Below, one piece after another: positions 40,845-51,614 of a stretch of 64,000 nucleotides of DNA; position 1 is the first letter of the stretch, and each line of letters opens with the position of its first letter. Where the stretch lies: positions 2,294,001 through 2,358,000 of the forward strand of contig NZ_CP040748.1 of NCBI RefSeq assembly GCF_006007965.1. Reading direction: 5' to 3'. Below the pieces are notes generated by a model that searched no databases, was not told where the DNA came from, and worked only from the letters and a program-made list of their open reading frames with translations. Origin of the DNA: Nocardioides jishulii. Its GTDB lineage: Bacteria; Actinomycetota; Actinomycetes; Propionibacteriales; Nocardioidaceae. Position numbers and translations under genes: made by a program.

Positions 40845-41696
40845 TCAGGCCAGGCGCGGGTCCCACGGGCCAGCCGAGCGGGAGCGCAGCGGCATCGTCG
40901 ACGGGACCGGCCCCCGGGTCTCCGGGTCATAGTTCAGCGCCGTGCCACCCCAGTCGATCCAGGTGTCCACGGTGTGCAGGTTCTCCAGCGCCCCGTCGCA
41001 CCGAATGATCCAGATGGTCTCCTCGAGGGTCTCGAAGTGACCGTGCTTGATGTGCGAGGGGCGGAACGTGTACGTCCCGACCGACGCCTCCCCGTGCAGC
41101 GCCTTCGTGCGCCCGGCCAGCGTGTAGTACTCCTCGTACACCGGGTGGTGCAGCATCCGGGGCTCCTCCCACCCGGTGGGCGCCTTGATGAGACGGGTGT
41201 AGAAGTCGGTCTCGGGGTCGTGGTGCAGCATCTTGATGTAGAGCGGCGAGAGGGGTCCTGCCGTCCGGTCGAGCGTCGAGGTCCACTCCATGGCGTTCGG
41301 GTCGGTGAGGGTGACCTCGCCGCGGGCATCCGGGTGACGCTCACCGCCAAGGACGAAACGGCTGGTGCCATACTCCCGCCAGTGCAGCGCCTTGGAGCCG
41401 GCCCGGAACCCGAGCTCCTCCATCGGCACACCCTTCGGGACGTGGACGTACTCCCAGGGCGCCATGACCCGACCGCCGTAGGTCATCTCCCCCTCGACCA
41501 GGAAGAACTCCGTGTCGGCCTCGGGCACGCCCGCGGGGCGCGACCAGTCGGTGACGAACTCGAGCACCAGTGACGACGACCCGTCCTCCTCGTCGACGGA
41601 GAGTCGACGCTCGACCGCCTCCCCCACACCGCCGGGCAGCTCCGCGGGGTGCCAGACGTAGTCGGCCTCGTGGATCATCTCGACGTGGGGACGCAT
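40845..41696 (-). CDS. Bicupin protein, DUF4437-like, function unknown
   Basis: 283 residues with two cupin halves: VEGEMTYGGRVMAPWEYVHVPKGVPMEELGF in the first (about residues 66-96), and YEEYYTLAGRTKALHGEASVGTYTFRPSHIKHGHFETLEETIW in the second (about 192-234). His and Glu residues in the second (HIKHGHFETLEET) could bind a metal. No pathway is recognised. AAGGAG lies 7 bases before ATG 41696. The promoter is flanked by two matching operators, so the gene is probably inducible by a small molecule. Confidence 0.6.
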   Translation of the reverse strand: MRPHVEMIHEADYVWHPAELPGGVGEAVERRLSVDEEDGSSSLVLEFVTDWSRPAGVPEADTEFFLVEGEMTYGGRVMAPWEYVHVPKGVPMEELGFRAGSKALHWREYGTSRFVLGGERHPDARGEVTLTDPNAMEWTSTLDRTAGPLSPLYIKMLHHDPETDFYTRLIKAPTGWEEPRMLHHPVYEEYYTLAGRTKALHGEASVGTYTFRPSHIKHGHFETLEETIWIIRCDGALENLHTVDTWIDWGGTALNYDPETRGPVPSTMPLRSRSAGPWDPRLA

Positions 41697-41716
41697 GGGA
41701 GGACTCCTTCACACTC

Positions 41717-41805
41717 ATTACCGATACAGTGTGTATCGGTAATGCGAGCGTAGTCGACACGACCGCAGTGACGCAAACTTATCGCTACAAGTTGTACCGA
41801 TTAGT
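41717..41805 (-). promoter_or_regulatory. Bicupin promoter with paired operators
   Basis: Operator 1, 41717-41743: perfect 12-base arms ATTACCGATACA-GTG-TGTATCGGTAAT. Operator 2, 41777-41805: 13-base arms with two mismatches, ACTTATCGCTACA-AGT-TGTACCGATTAGT. The two share the core ANCGNTACA-N3-TGTANCGNT, with centres 61 bases apart. Between them, on the minus strand, TTGCGT (41776-41771), 18 bases, TACGCT (41752-41747) fits a promoter. Operator 1 covers the probable start site and operator 2 abuts the -35 box. No regulator gene is adjacent. Confidence 0.75.
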
Positions 41806-41853
41806 GTGAGCGACAGCTCCCTGGCCCCGATCAGGGACGGGTACGCCGCGGCG

Positions 41854-42894
41854 TCAGCGCGCCGAGAGACGCAGCTGGGCGAGCGTGAGCACCAACCGCT
41901 CCAACGTGTAGTTCGCGTCGTGGGCGGCACCCTTGATGTCTGCGTCGGCCCTGGCCACGGCCCCCAGAGCCTGGGAGATGCCTTGCTCGTCCCAGCCCCG
42001 CGCCTGGGACCTGATGCTCTTGACCTTCCACGGCGGAACGCCGAGGTCTCGGGCCAGGTCACCGTCGCGACCACCGCGGTTGGTGCTCCCCAAGAACTTC
42101 GCCACGCTGCGCACGGATCCAGCGACGGCCGAGGTGACGAGCACGCCGGGCGTCCCGCCGTCGAGGGCCCAACGCAGCTCCTCCAGCGCCTGGGCCGTGT
42201 GTCCGGACATGACGGCGTCGGCCACGGCGAACGACTTCGCCTCGGCCCTGCCCCCGAAGTAGCGCTTCACCACCTCGAGGGTGATCTGCTCGCCCGGGAA
42301 GTCGCTGGTCAGCTGGTGCGCAGCGGCGGAGAGGGCCCGGAGGTCCTGCCCCACGGCGACGACGAGGAACTCCACGGCGTCGGGGGCGATCCGGGCGCCC
42401 CAGTGGGCGAACTCGCCCTTCGCGAAGTCCTGGAAGCCGGAGGCGTACTTCACCTCGGCCGCCTTCACCTCCGTGACGGACGGCAGCTTGCGCAGCTTGG
42501 TCAGCAAGCCGCTCCCCTTGGGTCCACCGCCGTGCATCAGCACCAGGGCGACGTCCTCCACCGGGGCCGCCGCGTAGTCCAGGACACGCTCGTGCAGCTC
42601 CTCCGGGAGGTCCTCGAGGCTGCGTACGACGGCGCACCGGGTCGAGGAGAAGAGCGAGGGCGCCGACATCTCCTCGAGCGAGGAGGCGGTCAGCTCCGAG
42701 GCCAGCGCCTCGGAGAACTCACCCTCGGCGTCGTGGGCGCGGACGGTCTGGCGGACCGACGAGACCGTACGTTCGTTGAGGAACTCCTCCTTGCCGGTCA
42801 CGAGCGTGATCCGACCGAGGACCTGCGATGCGCTGGGAGCCTTGACCATGGTGCTGCAAGCCTGCCACACAGCTCCGACGAGACGCGTCGTCAC
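41854..42894 (-). CDS. holA: DNA polymerase III subunit delta
   Basis: Clamp-loader subunit, 346 residues. Seen: RITLVTGKEEFLNERTVSSV near the start, ASSLEEMSAPSLFSSTRCAVVR, ALVLMHGGGPKGSGLLTKLRKL, and the C-terminal helical domain with GTPGVLVTSAVAGSVRSVAKFLG. GTG 42894 begins 3 bases after the comEC stop; ATG 42849 (VKAPSASQVLG) is also plausible and gives the more usual N-terminus. Confidence 0.92.
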   Translation of the reverse strand: MTTRLVGAVWQACSTMVKAPSASQVLGRITLVTGKEEFLNERTVSSVRQTVRAHDAEGEFSEALASELTASSLEEMSAPSLFSSTRCAVVRSLEDLPEELHERVLDYAAAPVEDVALVLMHGGGPKGSGLLTKLRKLPSVTEVKAAEVKYASGFQDFAKGEFAHWGARIAPDAVEFLVVAVGQDLRALSAAAHQLTSDFPGEQITLEVVKRYFGGRAEAKSFAVADAVMSGHTAQALEELRWALDGGTPGVLVTSAVAGSVRSVAKFLGSTNRGGRDGDLARDLGVPPWKVKSIRSQARGWDEQGISQALGAVARADADIKGAAHDANYTLERLVLTLAQLRLSAR

Positions 42895-42897
42895 GCC

Positions 42898-45249
42898 TCA
42901 CGCAGGAGGCGTCCCGACCGTGCCCAACCCGACCGTGCCCAGCACGCCGTCGCGCACCACGACCACGGCGTCCCCGTCCTCGTCGGTGCGCAGCACCGTC
43001 ATTCCCGCGCCGGCCAGCAGGTCCAGCAGGGAGGGCGCCGGATGGCCGTGGGAGTTGTCCCTCCCTGCCGAGACGAGCGCGACGCTCGCACCGGTGGAGG
43101 TGAGCCACTCGACCGACTGGTGGCGGCTGCCGTGGTGCGGCACCTTCAGCACGTCGACCTGCAACGCCCCGAGTGATCGGTGCAGGCCTCGTTGCGCGGG
43201 CGGCTCCACGTCGCCGGTGAGCAGGACGTCGACCCCGCCCACCGTGGCCAGCAGCACGACGCTGGCGTCGTTGGGACCCTCGGAGCGTGTCGTCGGCTCG
43301 GGCCACACCCGTGTCACCGTCACCGCACCCACCTGACGCGAAACGCCGTAGGCGCTGACGACCGGCGTCACGCCCCGCGCAGCCAGCGTCGCCGTCACGG
43401 CGGCGGCCGCCTCCACCGGTTCGGCCATCGTGGAGACCTCCACCTCGTGCACCGTACGCCGCTCCAGCACCCCCTCGAGACCGTCCACGTGGTCGGCATG
43501 GAAGTGCGTCAGGACGAGGAGAGGCACCTCGGTGATCTTCAGACGGTCCAGGCACCGGTCGACCAGCCGGGCGTCAGGGCCGGCGTCGACGACCACTCCC
43601 TGTCCCTGCCCGGCGTTGAGCACCAGCGCGTCGCCCTGCCCCACGTCGCAGGCAGCCACGACCCAGCCGGGTGGCGGCCAGCCGGGAGTGGGAACGGGGA
43701 CGAGGACAGACACCAGTCCCAGCGCGGCCAGCACGACGGTCCACCGCGCCCGCGCCAGGAGGTGGTGGGCCGACCACGCGGCCACCGCGCAGAGCGCGGT
43801 CAGGGCCAGCAGCGCCCACGGGCTCGTGCCCCACCCGATCGCTGGCACCGGGAGGCCGGCGCCCCACCGCGCGACCAGCACGATCCAGCCGACCGACCAC
43901 GCGGCCGGCCACGCAATGAGCTGGCCGAGCACCGGCACCAGGGTCGCGAGCAGGCCACCGACCAGCCCCAGCACGGTCGCGGGCGCGACGGCCGGCGCCA
44001 CCAGCAGGTTCGCGACGACGGCCACGAGGCTGACCTCACCCGACAGCCCGGCCACCACGGGCGTGCAGGCGAGCTGCGCCGCTGCGGGGATGGCGACCGC
44101 CTCGGCAGCCCACCGAGGCATCCAGCGGGCCAAGGCGTCGCGCCAGACCGGGGCGAGCAGCAGGATCCCGGCCGTTGCCAGGACGGAGAGCGCAAAACCC
44201 GCCGTGACCGCCATGCGCGGCTCCCACGCGAGCAGCACCAGGACGGCGACCGCAAGCGTACGCACGCCTCTCCCGCGCCCGTCGTGCGCCAGCGCCACCA
44301 ACGCGACCGCCCCCATCGTCGCGGCCCGCACCACGCTGGGCTCGCTGCGGGCGACCAGCACGAAGGCCACGATGGTCAGCGCTCCGAGAAGCAGGCGTCC
44401 GCGGCCACGGACGCCGCACCAGCGTCCGAGCAGCACCACGAACCCGAGGACCAGGGTGAGGTTGGTGCCGCTGACCGCCAGCAGGTGGGTGAGACCGGTG
44501 GTGCGGAAGTCATCGGCCAGGCCAGGGTCCAGCTCGGAGTCGTCGCCCACCACCAACGACGGCACCAGGGCACGCTGGTCGGCCGGTCGCGGCTCCACGG
44601 CCTCCCTGACCCCGGCACGCACCACCTCTGCCGCCCGCCACCAGACGTCCGGCTCCCCCAGCACCGTGGGGTCCTCGCGTGGACGTACGAGGGCGGCCGC
44701 GTCCCCGTCGGCCGGGGCGAAGGAGCCACGGAAGCGCACCTGCGACCCGAGGCGTACGTCGTCCCACTCCCCCTCACCGAGCACCACCAGGGTGCTGCGG
44801 ACCTGCCACTCGCCGCGGGCCGCAGCGATCCGTTGCGCCCGGACACGGACCACGACAGTCCTCCCCCACGCGGACGCCACGGGTCGTGGGTCGCTCACGA
44901 CGGTGCCCACCACCGTGGCGGGCCCGGACCGGGCAGCGACCTCGGCCACCACCCCGACTGCCTCACCTTCCGCGCGCAGCGACGCCGCGGCCGCCATGGC
45001 CACCAGGACGACGAGCGTCGCTGTCGCGGTGACCGCTCGCGACGTGAGGGTGCCTGCACCAGCCGAGGCCACGGGTGCGCGCGTGCGCAGGACCAAGGCC
45101 GTGAGGAGGGCCAACGCGACGCCGACCAGCAGGGCCCCCACCAGCAACAGGCTCCCGCCGAGGGGCCGCACCGTCCCCCACACCGCGGCACCCCAGGCCA
45201 CGGTCGCCAGCCACGGCAGCCTCAGGTCGGCGGAGGTCGTGGCTGTCAC
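42898..45249 (-). CDS. comEC: ComEC/Rec2 competence membrane protein
   Basis: 783 residues. An N-terminal membrane segment region and OB-like part (GPATVVGTVVSDPRPVASAWG) are followed by the Competence domain (LTHLLAVSGTNLTLVLGFVVLLGR near residue 275) with about ten membrane spans. The C-terminal metallo-beta-lactamase domain has LTHFHADHVDGLEGVL and LLTGDVEPPAQRG. In competent bacteria this forms the DNA entry channel; many actinobacteria with comEA/comEC have no shown competence. Eight bases downstream of comEA. Confidence 0.9.
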   Translation of the reverse strand: MTATTSADLRLPWLATVAWGAAVWGTVRPLGGSLLLVGALLVGVALALLTALVLRTRAPVASAGAGTLTSRAVTATATLVVLVAMAAAASLRAEGEAVGVVAEVAARSGPATVVGTVVSDPRPVASAWGRTVVVRVRAQRIAAARGEWQVRSTLVVLGEGEWDDVRLGSQVRFRGSFAPADGDAAALVRPREDPTVLGEPDVWWRAAEVVRAGVREAVEPRPADQRALVPSLVVGDDSELDPGLADDFRTTGLTHLLAVSGTNLTLVLGFVVLLGRWCGVRGRGRLLLGALTIVAFVLVARSEPSVVRAATMGAVALVALAHDGRGRGVRTLAVAVLVLLAWEPRMAVTAGFALSVLATAGILLLAPVWRDALARWMPRWAAEAVAIPAAAQLACTPVVAGLSGEVSLVAVVANLLVAPAVAPATVLGLVGGLLATLVPVLGQLIAWPAAWSVGWIVLVARWGAGLPVPAIGWGTSPWALLALTALCAVAAWSAHHLLARARWTVVLAALGLVSVLVPVPTPGWPPPGWVVAACDVGQGDALVLNAGQGQGVVVDAGPDARLVDRCLDRLKITEVPLLVLTHFHADHVDGLEGVLERRTVHEVEVSTMAEPVEAAAAVTATLAARGVTPVVSAYGVSRQVGAVTVTRVWPEPTTRSEGPNDASVVLLATVGGVDVLLTGDVEPPAQRGLHRSLGALQVDVLKVPHHGSRHQSVEWLTSTGASVALVSAGRDNSHGHPAPSLLDLLAGAGMTVLRTDEDGDAVVVVRDGVLGTVGLGTVGTPPA

Positions 45250-45256
45250 CGACGGC

Positions 45257-46300
45257 TCAGACCGTGACGAGGGAGGAGAGGCGTTCCAGGGTCACCTCAC
45301 CGATCCCGCGCACCTCGAGCAGGTCCTCCACCGACGAGAAGCCCCCGTGCGTGGTGCGCCAGTCCACGATCGCGGCGGCCGTCACCGGGCCCACCCCGGG
45401 GAGGGCCTCCAGCTCGCCCTGGGTCGCCTGGTTGAGGTTGACCAGGCCGGTGCCTGCGGGCGCTCCCGGCGGAGGCGCGGCAGCTCCGGACGCGGGAGCC
45501 GGAGCACCGACGACGATCTGCTCGCCGTCGACGAGGACGCGGGCCAGGTTGAGGGACTGGAGGTCGACTCCCCGCTTCGCTCCCCCGGCCGCCTCGAGGG
45601 CGTCGACGACGCGCGAGCCCTGCGGAAGGACGACGATGCCCGGACGCCGCACCTTGCCGGCCACGTCGACCACCACCTCGGTGGAGGGCCCGGCTCCCGC
45701 CGTCCCGCTGGCCGTACGCGGCACTGCCCCGGCAGAGGCACCGTCCGTGGCACCGGGCGCGGCCCCCTGGGTCACGGAGGTCTGGGACCCGGCGCTCTGC
45801 GCCGGTGAGTCCACGGGGGCGACGACCGGGGTGACGACCACCGACTCCTTCGCCCGGACCAACCACCACGAGGTCCCGGCGAGTGCGACGGCCGCGAAGA
45901 CACCCACCCACACCAGGTGGGCCAGACGCAGGCCGAGCCGGTCCACCCCGGATGCTCCCGCCCCGGCTGCGTGGCGCAGGGCGGAGACGGACGGACGGCG
46001 AGCCGCGTGGCGCCCCGGCTCCCGTACGCCGTCGACTCCCCCGCCGTCCGTCGGCTCCGGCGGCGTCCCGCTCACGGGCCCGTCCGGGGACACGTGCTCC
46101 ACGGCCGCAGGCACGGCCACACCCCGGACCTGCGTGTGCTCCTCCCAGGACCACTCCTCCGGCTCCTCCTCCCACGACGGAGCGGTGGCGGTCCCTGCGC
46201 GGGTGAGCTCCTCCTTGGCCTGCTCCCACTGACCGCTCAACGCTGCCAACCGGCGGGCGACAGCCTGCTCGTGCTCGGGTGAGGGGCGTCGATTGCGCAT
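45257..46300 (-). CDS. comEA: ComEA-like helix-hairpin-helix DNA-binding protein
   Basis: 347 residues. A cytoplasmic start (RNRRPSPEHEQAVARRL), one membrane helix (LAHLVWVGVFAAVALAGTSWWLV near residue 130), then a SLBB-like domain (VVVDVAGKVRRPGIVVLPQGSRVVDALEAAGG). A C-terminal double HhH follows (VNLNQATQGELEALPGVGPVTAAAIVDWRTTHGGFSSVEDLLEVRGIG). Binds incoming double-stranded DNA in competent species. Longer than minimal ComEA because of the N-terminal cytoplasmic part. Confidence 0.9.
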   Translation of the reverse strand: MRNRRPSPEHEQAVARRLAALSGQWEQAKEELTRAGTATAPSWEEEPEEWSWEEHTQVRGVAVPAAVEHVSPDGPVSGTPPEPTDGGGVDGVREPGRHAARRPSVSALRHAAGAGASGVDRLGLRLAHLVWVGVFAAVALAGTSWWLVRAKESVVVTPVVAPVDSPAQSAGSQTSVTQGAAPGATDGASAGAVPRTASGTAGAGPSTEVVVDVAGKVRRPGIVVLPQGSRVVDALEAAGGAKRGVDLQSLNLARVLVDGEQIVVGAPAPASGAAAPPPGAPAGTGLVNLNQATQGELEALPGVGPVTAAAIVDWRTTHGGFSSVEDLLEVRGIGEVTLERLSSLVTV

Positions 46301-46398
46301 GCCCTAGACGGTAGGGAAGTTCGCGATGCCACGCGCCGCGTCGCTCGGCCGCCTGTGGACAACCCGCCGTACCACCGGTGCGGGTCAGAGGCGCGGCA

Positions 46399-47259
46399 TC
46401 ACAGGCGCGGTGCGAGCACCCCGGCCAGCATCCCTGGGCCCACGTGGGCCCCCAGCACGCCGCCCAGCTCCGTGCACTGCACGGGACGACCCTGGAGGTT
46501 GTCGGCCAAGCGCTCGGTGAGTCTCGCGGTCAGGTCCTGCGCCCGCTGGGGATTGGCGAGGTGGGCGATGCAGATGTCCACGGGACTCTCCCCTGCCGCC
46601 TGCACCAGCAGGTCCTCCAGGCGGGCCAGCGCGCGGTTGGCCGTGCGCACCTTCTCCAGCGACGCGACCTTGCCGTCGCGGATCTCCAGCAACGGCTTGA
46701 CCGCGAGGGCCCCGCCCAGCAGGGCGGCGGCGGGGCCGATCCGGCCTCCCCGGCGCAGGTACTCCAGCGTGTCCACGTAGAAGAGGGAGCGCGACGCGGC
46801 CGCCCTGGCCCGAGCAGCCTCAGCGGCCACCTCGGCGTCTCCGCCGTCGTCGATCACGTCCTGGGCGGCCAGGGCGGCGAAGCCGGTCGCGGCACCGACC
46901 TGTCGGCTGTCGATCACCGTCACCGGGACCGGCGCCTGTCGCGCCGCCAGCTGGCAGGACTCGAAGGTCCCGCTCATGTCACCGGAGAGGTGGACCGAGA
47001 GGATCTCCTCCGCGCCGGAGGCCGCCAGGGACCGGTAGACCTCCAGGATCGCGGAGGGGTTGGGCCGCGACGTGGAGACCGGGGTGAACTCCTTCAGCGC
47101 GACGGCGACCGCCTCGGGCGAGGCACCCTCGCTGCCCTCGTCGTACACGTGGGCCCCGATGACCACCTGGAGCGGGATCACCGTGATGCCGCGGGTCTCG
47201 GCGACGCCGGGCGCGAGGCAGGCGGTGGAGTCGGTGACAACCACGGTACGAGCGGTCAT
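46399..47259 (-). CDS. DegV-family lipid-binding protein
   Basis: 286 residues of the DegV/FakB fold, which binds a fatty acid between two domains. Seen: TVVVTDSTACLAPG at the start, EFTPVSTSRPNPSAILEVYRSL with the conserved TSxPs loop, VHLSGDMSGTFESCQLAA, DSRQVGAATGF, and LEYLRRGGRIGPAAALLGGALAVKPLLEIRDG. In Gram-positives FakB feeds fatty acids to FakA kinase; no fakA is seen here. ATG 47259 is preferred over GTG 47268. Confidence 0.9.
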   Translation of the reverse strand: MTARTVVVTDSTACLAPGVAETRGITVIPLQVVIGAHVYDEGSEGASPEAVAVALKEFTPVSTSRPNPSAILEVYRSLAASGAEEILSVHLSGDMSGTFESCQLAARQAPVPVTVIDSRQVGAATGFAALAAQDVIDDGGDAEVAAEAARARAAASRSLFYVDTLEYLRRGGRIGPAAALLGGALAVKPLLEIRDGKVASLEKVRTANRALARLEDLLVQAAGESPVDICIAHLANPQRAQDLTARLTERLADNLQGRPVQCTELGGVLGAHVGPGMLAGVLAPRL

Positions 47260-47307
47260 GGCGTGCACCTTAGTGCGTTCCTCCGGAGGTCAGTGACGTG
47301 TCCACGC

Positions 47308-47340
47308 CGTCGAGGGGGCACGCGACGTGCCCCCTCGACG
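47308..47340 (-). terminator. Terminator after leuS
   Basis: Perfect 15-base stem CGTCGAGGGGGCACG / CGTGCCCCCTCGACG with a CGA loop, starting 18 bases past the leuS stop. GC-rich, without U-run. Confidence 0.85.
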
Positions 47341-47357
47341 ATGCACCCGCGGGGTGG

Positions 47358-49844
<2,487 letters not shown>

Positions 49845-49882
49845 CGTCTCTCCTCGTGGGGTGCTGCGTCGCTCGTCGGCAC

Positions 49883-49906
49883 AAAAAAACCCTCCGTGCA
49901 GGAGGG
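49883..49906 (-). terminator. Intrinsic terminator in the leuS leader (attenuator)
   Basis: On the minus strand: CCCTCC, five-base loop, GGAGGG, then seven T. This is the only hairpin with a proper U-run that I found in the window. It lies between the leader peptide and leuS, 38 bases before the leuS ATG, so it must be bypassed for leuS expression. A second hairpin, CGCTGATC-GACA-GATCGGCG (49932-49913, one G-U pair), overlaps the leader-peptide stop codon and could be the pause or competing structure. Confidence 0.8.
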
Positions 49907-49926
49907 TGGCCACGCCGATCTGTCGA

Positions 49927-49962
49927 TCAGCGCGGCAGGCCGAGAACAAGCGTCGTACGCAT
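49927..49962 (-). CDS. Putative leuS leader peptide
   Basis: 11-codon frame [11 protein letters not shown] with Leu at codons 5, 7 and 9, using CTT, CTC, CTG. A promoter GTGCCA (49997-49992), 17 bases, TAGGAT (49974-49969) places the likely start site on the A of its ATG, six bases after the -10 box: a leaderless leader peptide. Its TGA lies in the arm of the next hairpin and 21 bases before the terminator stem. This is the layout of a ribosome-mediated leucine attenuator. Confidence 0.6.
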   Translation of the reverse strand: MRTTLVLGLPR

Positions 49963-50032
49963 GTGGCCATCCTAGCGCCGTCGTCTGCCCGTGGCACGAC
50001 TGGTGCGCCTGACGGCTACGTACGAGGCGCCC

Positions 50033-51610
50033 TCACCCGGCGTCGGCCGGGACGTCGCTCGACCCGACGAAGCCGCGCCACCGGGCGGCGACCGCCCGGG
50101 GCTGCTCCTGGTGCGGGAACGACCCGCAGCCGGGCACGACCTCGACCTGCACGCGGGGCAGCAGCCGCTGCGCCACCTCCTCGTAGACCCGGTAACCGGC
50201 GTACTCGCCGTTCAGGTAGAGGGTGGGGCTGCGCACCTCGGCCAGCAGGTGCTCCACCCCGGTCAGTCCGACGCCCCGCTCGCTGGGGCGCACCCAGCGA
50301 CCGGCCCAGGCCCGAGACGCGTCCTGCTCGGCCAGCACGGCGGGGTCACCGGTGACGGCCCGGGTGTTCTGGCCCGGCCGCGGCACCCAGCCCCGGCCGA
50401 ACCCGCCACGCACGGCGCGATCCACCTCGAGGGTGCGCGCCGCGGTGAAGCGCTGCGTCAGCGAGGTGCCGACCAGCGCCAGGGAGGCGACGCGCTCCGG
50501 CTCCGCAGCGGCCAGCAGGGTGCCCACCACACCACCGAGCGAGCAGCCCATGACGTGCGCCCGGTCGATGTCCAACGTGCCCAGGAGGCTGGCCAGGCCC
50601 TGCGCGGTCCCCGCGGGCCACAGCGCCCACGGCGTCGGCGGGCAGCGGGTCGAGCCGCCGTGCCCGGGGAGGTCGACGACCACGACACGGCGTTCGCGGG
50701 CCAGTTCCTCGGCGACCCCGCGCCAGTCGGCCACCCAGCCCCCGAGCTTGTGCAGGAGGACCAGGGGAAGGGCGTCCTCGGCGCCGCTGAGGTCGACCAC
50801 GTGCCACGGCTCTGCACCTCTGCCCCCGGGGGTGACGACCGTGCCGCACACGCCCGGCCAGTACGGCACGGCGCCGTCCGCGTACCCGCCACCCGAAGCG
50901 TCAGGAGCCGCGGCGCGAGCCGCCAACCAGGCGGCGGTACGACGTCGTACGTCTGCGGCAAGGACGTCGCTCCCCAAGCGCGTCTGGTGGGCCACCACCA
51001 CGCCGGACGCGTCGGGGTCCGTGGCCAGGTGGAAATCGGTCAGGACGGCGTCGTCGACCGCCAAGTCGGTGCCGATCAGACAGGCGGCGACCAGACGATC
51101 GGCCAGGCCGTCGTGGTCGAAGAACTCCGCCAGCAGCGCGCGTACGTGACGCGCACCCTGGCCGTGCCCGACGAGCACCAGCGGCCGGACCGGACGGCTC
51201 TCGACGACGAGGTGCTCGTCCACCAAGCGCTCGTCCACCAGCGCCTCATCCACCAGGAACTGGGCGAACGCTGCCGAGACGTCGCGGTACGCGAGGTGGT
51301 AGGCCTCCTCGCCACCGCCGTCACACTCCTGGAAGGCACGGGTGCTCGCCTGCCGGTAGCGCGGCGACCAGACCCTGCCGCCGAAGGGCGCCACCTGGGC
51401 GCGCACCACCGCGTCCACCTCGGCAGCGGACGACGGGTCGGACGGGTCGACGGGAACACTCGTCGGATGGACGTGGAAGACGACGGGGTCGTGCGGCGAC
51501 CCCGCGCCCTCACCCCGCACGACCCAGGCGGTGTCGTGCTCGTGGTCGGGAGCGGCGATCTGCTCGAAGGCCTGCTCCACCCCGTCGGCGGCCCGCTCCG
51601 GACGGCTCAC
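50033..51610 (-). CDS. DUF3089-alpha/beta-hydrolase fusion
   Basis: 525 residues with two hydrolase-fold parts. Residues about 25-215 resemble DUF3089 (WSPRYRQASTRAF, YRDVSAAFAQFLVDEALVDE, LVLVGHGQGARHV), but the nucleophile elbow reads GHGQG at 148-152 where Ser is expected. A short internal repeat (VDEALVDERLVDEHLV) precedes it. Residues about 265-525 are a normal alpha/beta hydrolase with GCSLGG (Ser357) and LPGHGGS. Near the end PGCGSFPHQEQP has Ser where the catalytic His of GHxPHxExP usually stands, leaving the next His as candidate. In this operon it would fit an N-formylmaleamate-deformylase-like or ester/amide hydrolase step (inference). GTG 51610 lies 4 bases after the previous stop. 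Confidence 0.65.
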   Translation of the reverse strand: MSRPERAADGVEQAFEQIAAPDHEHDTAWVVRGEGAGSPHDPVVFHVHPTSVPVDPSDPSSAAEVDAVVRAQVAPFGGRVWSPRYRQASTRAFQECDGGGEEAYHLAYRDVSAAFAQFLVDEALVDERLVDEHLVVESRPVRPLVLVGHGQGARHVRALLAEFFDHDGLADRLVAACLIGTDLAVDDAVLTDFHLATDPDASGVVVAHQTRLGSDVLAADVRRRTAAWLAARAAAPDASGGGYADGAVPYWPGVCGTVVTPGGRGAEPWHVVDLSGAEDALPLVLLHKLGGWVADWRGVAEELARERRVVVVDLPGHGGSTRCPPTPWALWPAGTAQGLASLLGTLDIDRAHVMGCSLGGVVGTLLAAAEPERVASLALVGTSLTQRFTAARTLEVDRAVRGGFGRGWVPRPGQNTRAVTGDPAVLAEQDASRAWAGRWVRPSERGVGLTGVEHLLAEVRSPTLYLNGEYAGYRVYEEVAQRLLPRVQVEVVPGCGSFPHQEQPRAVAARWRGFVGSSDVPADAG

Positions 51611-51614
51611 GTGC

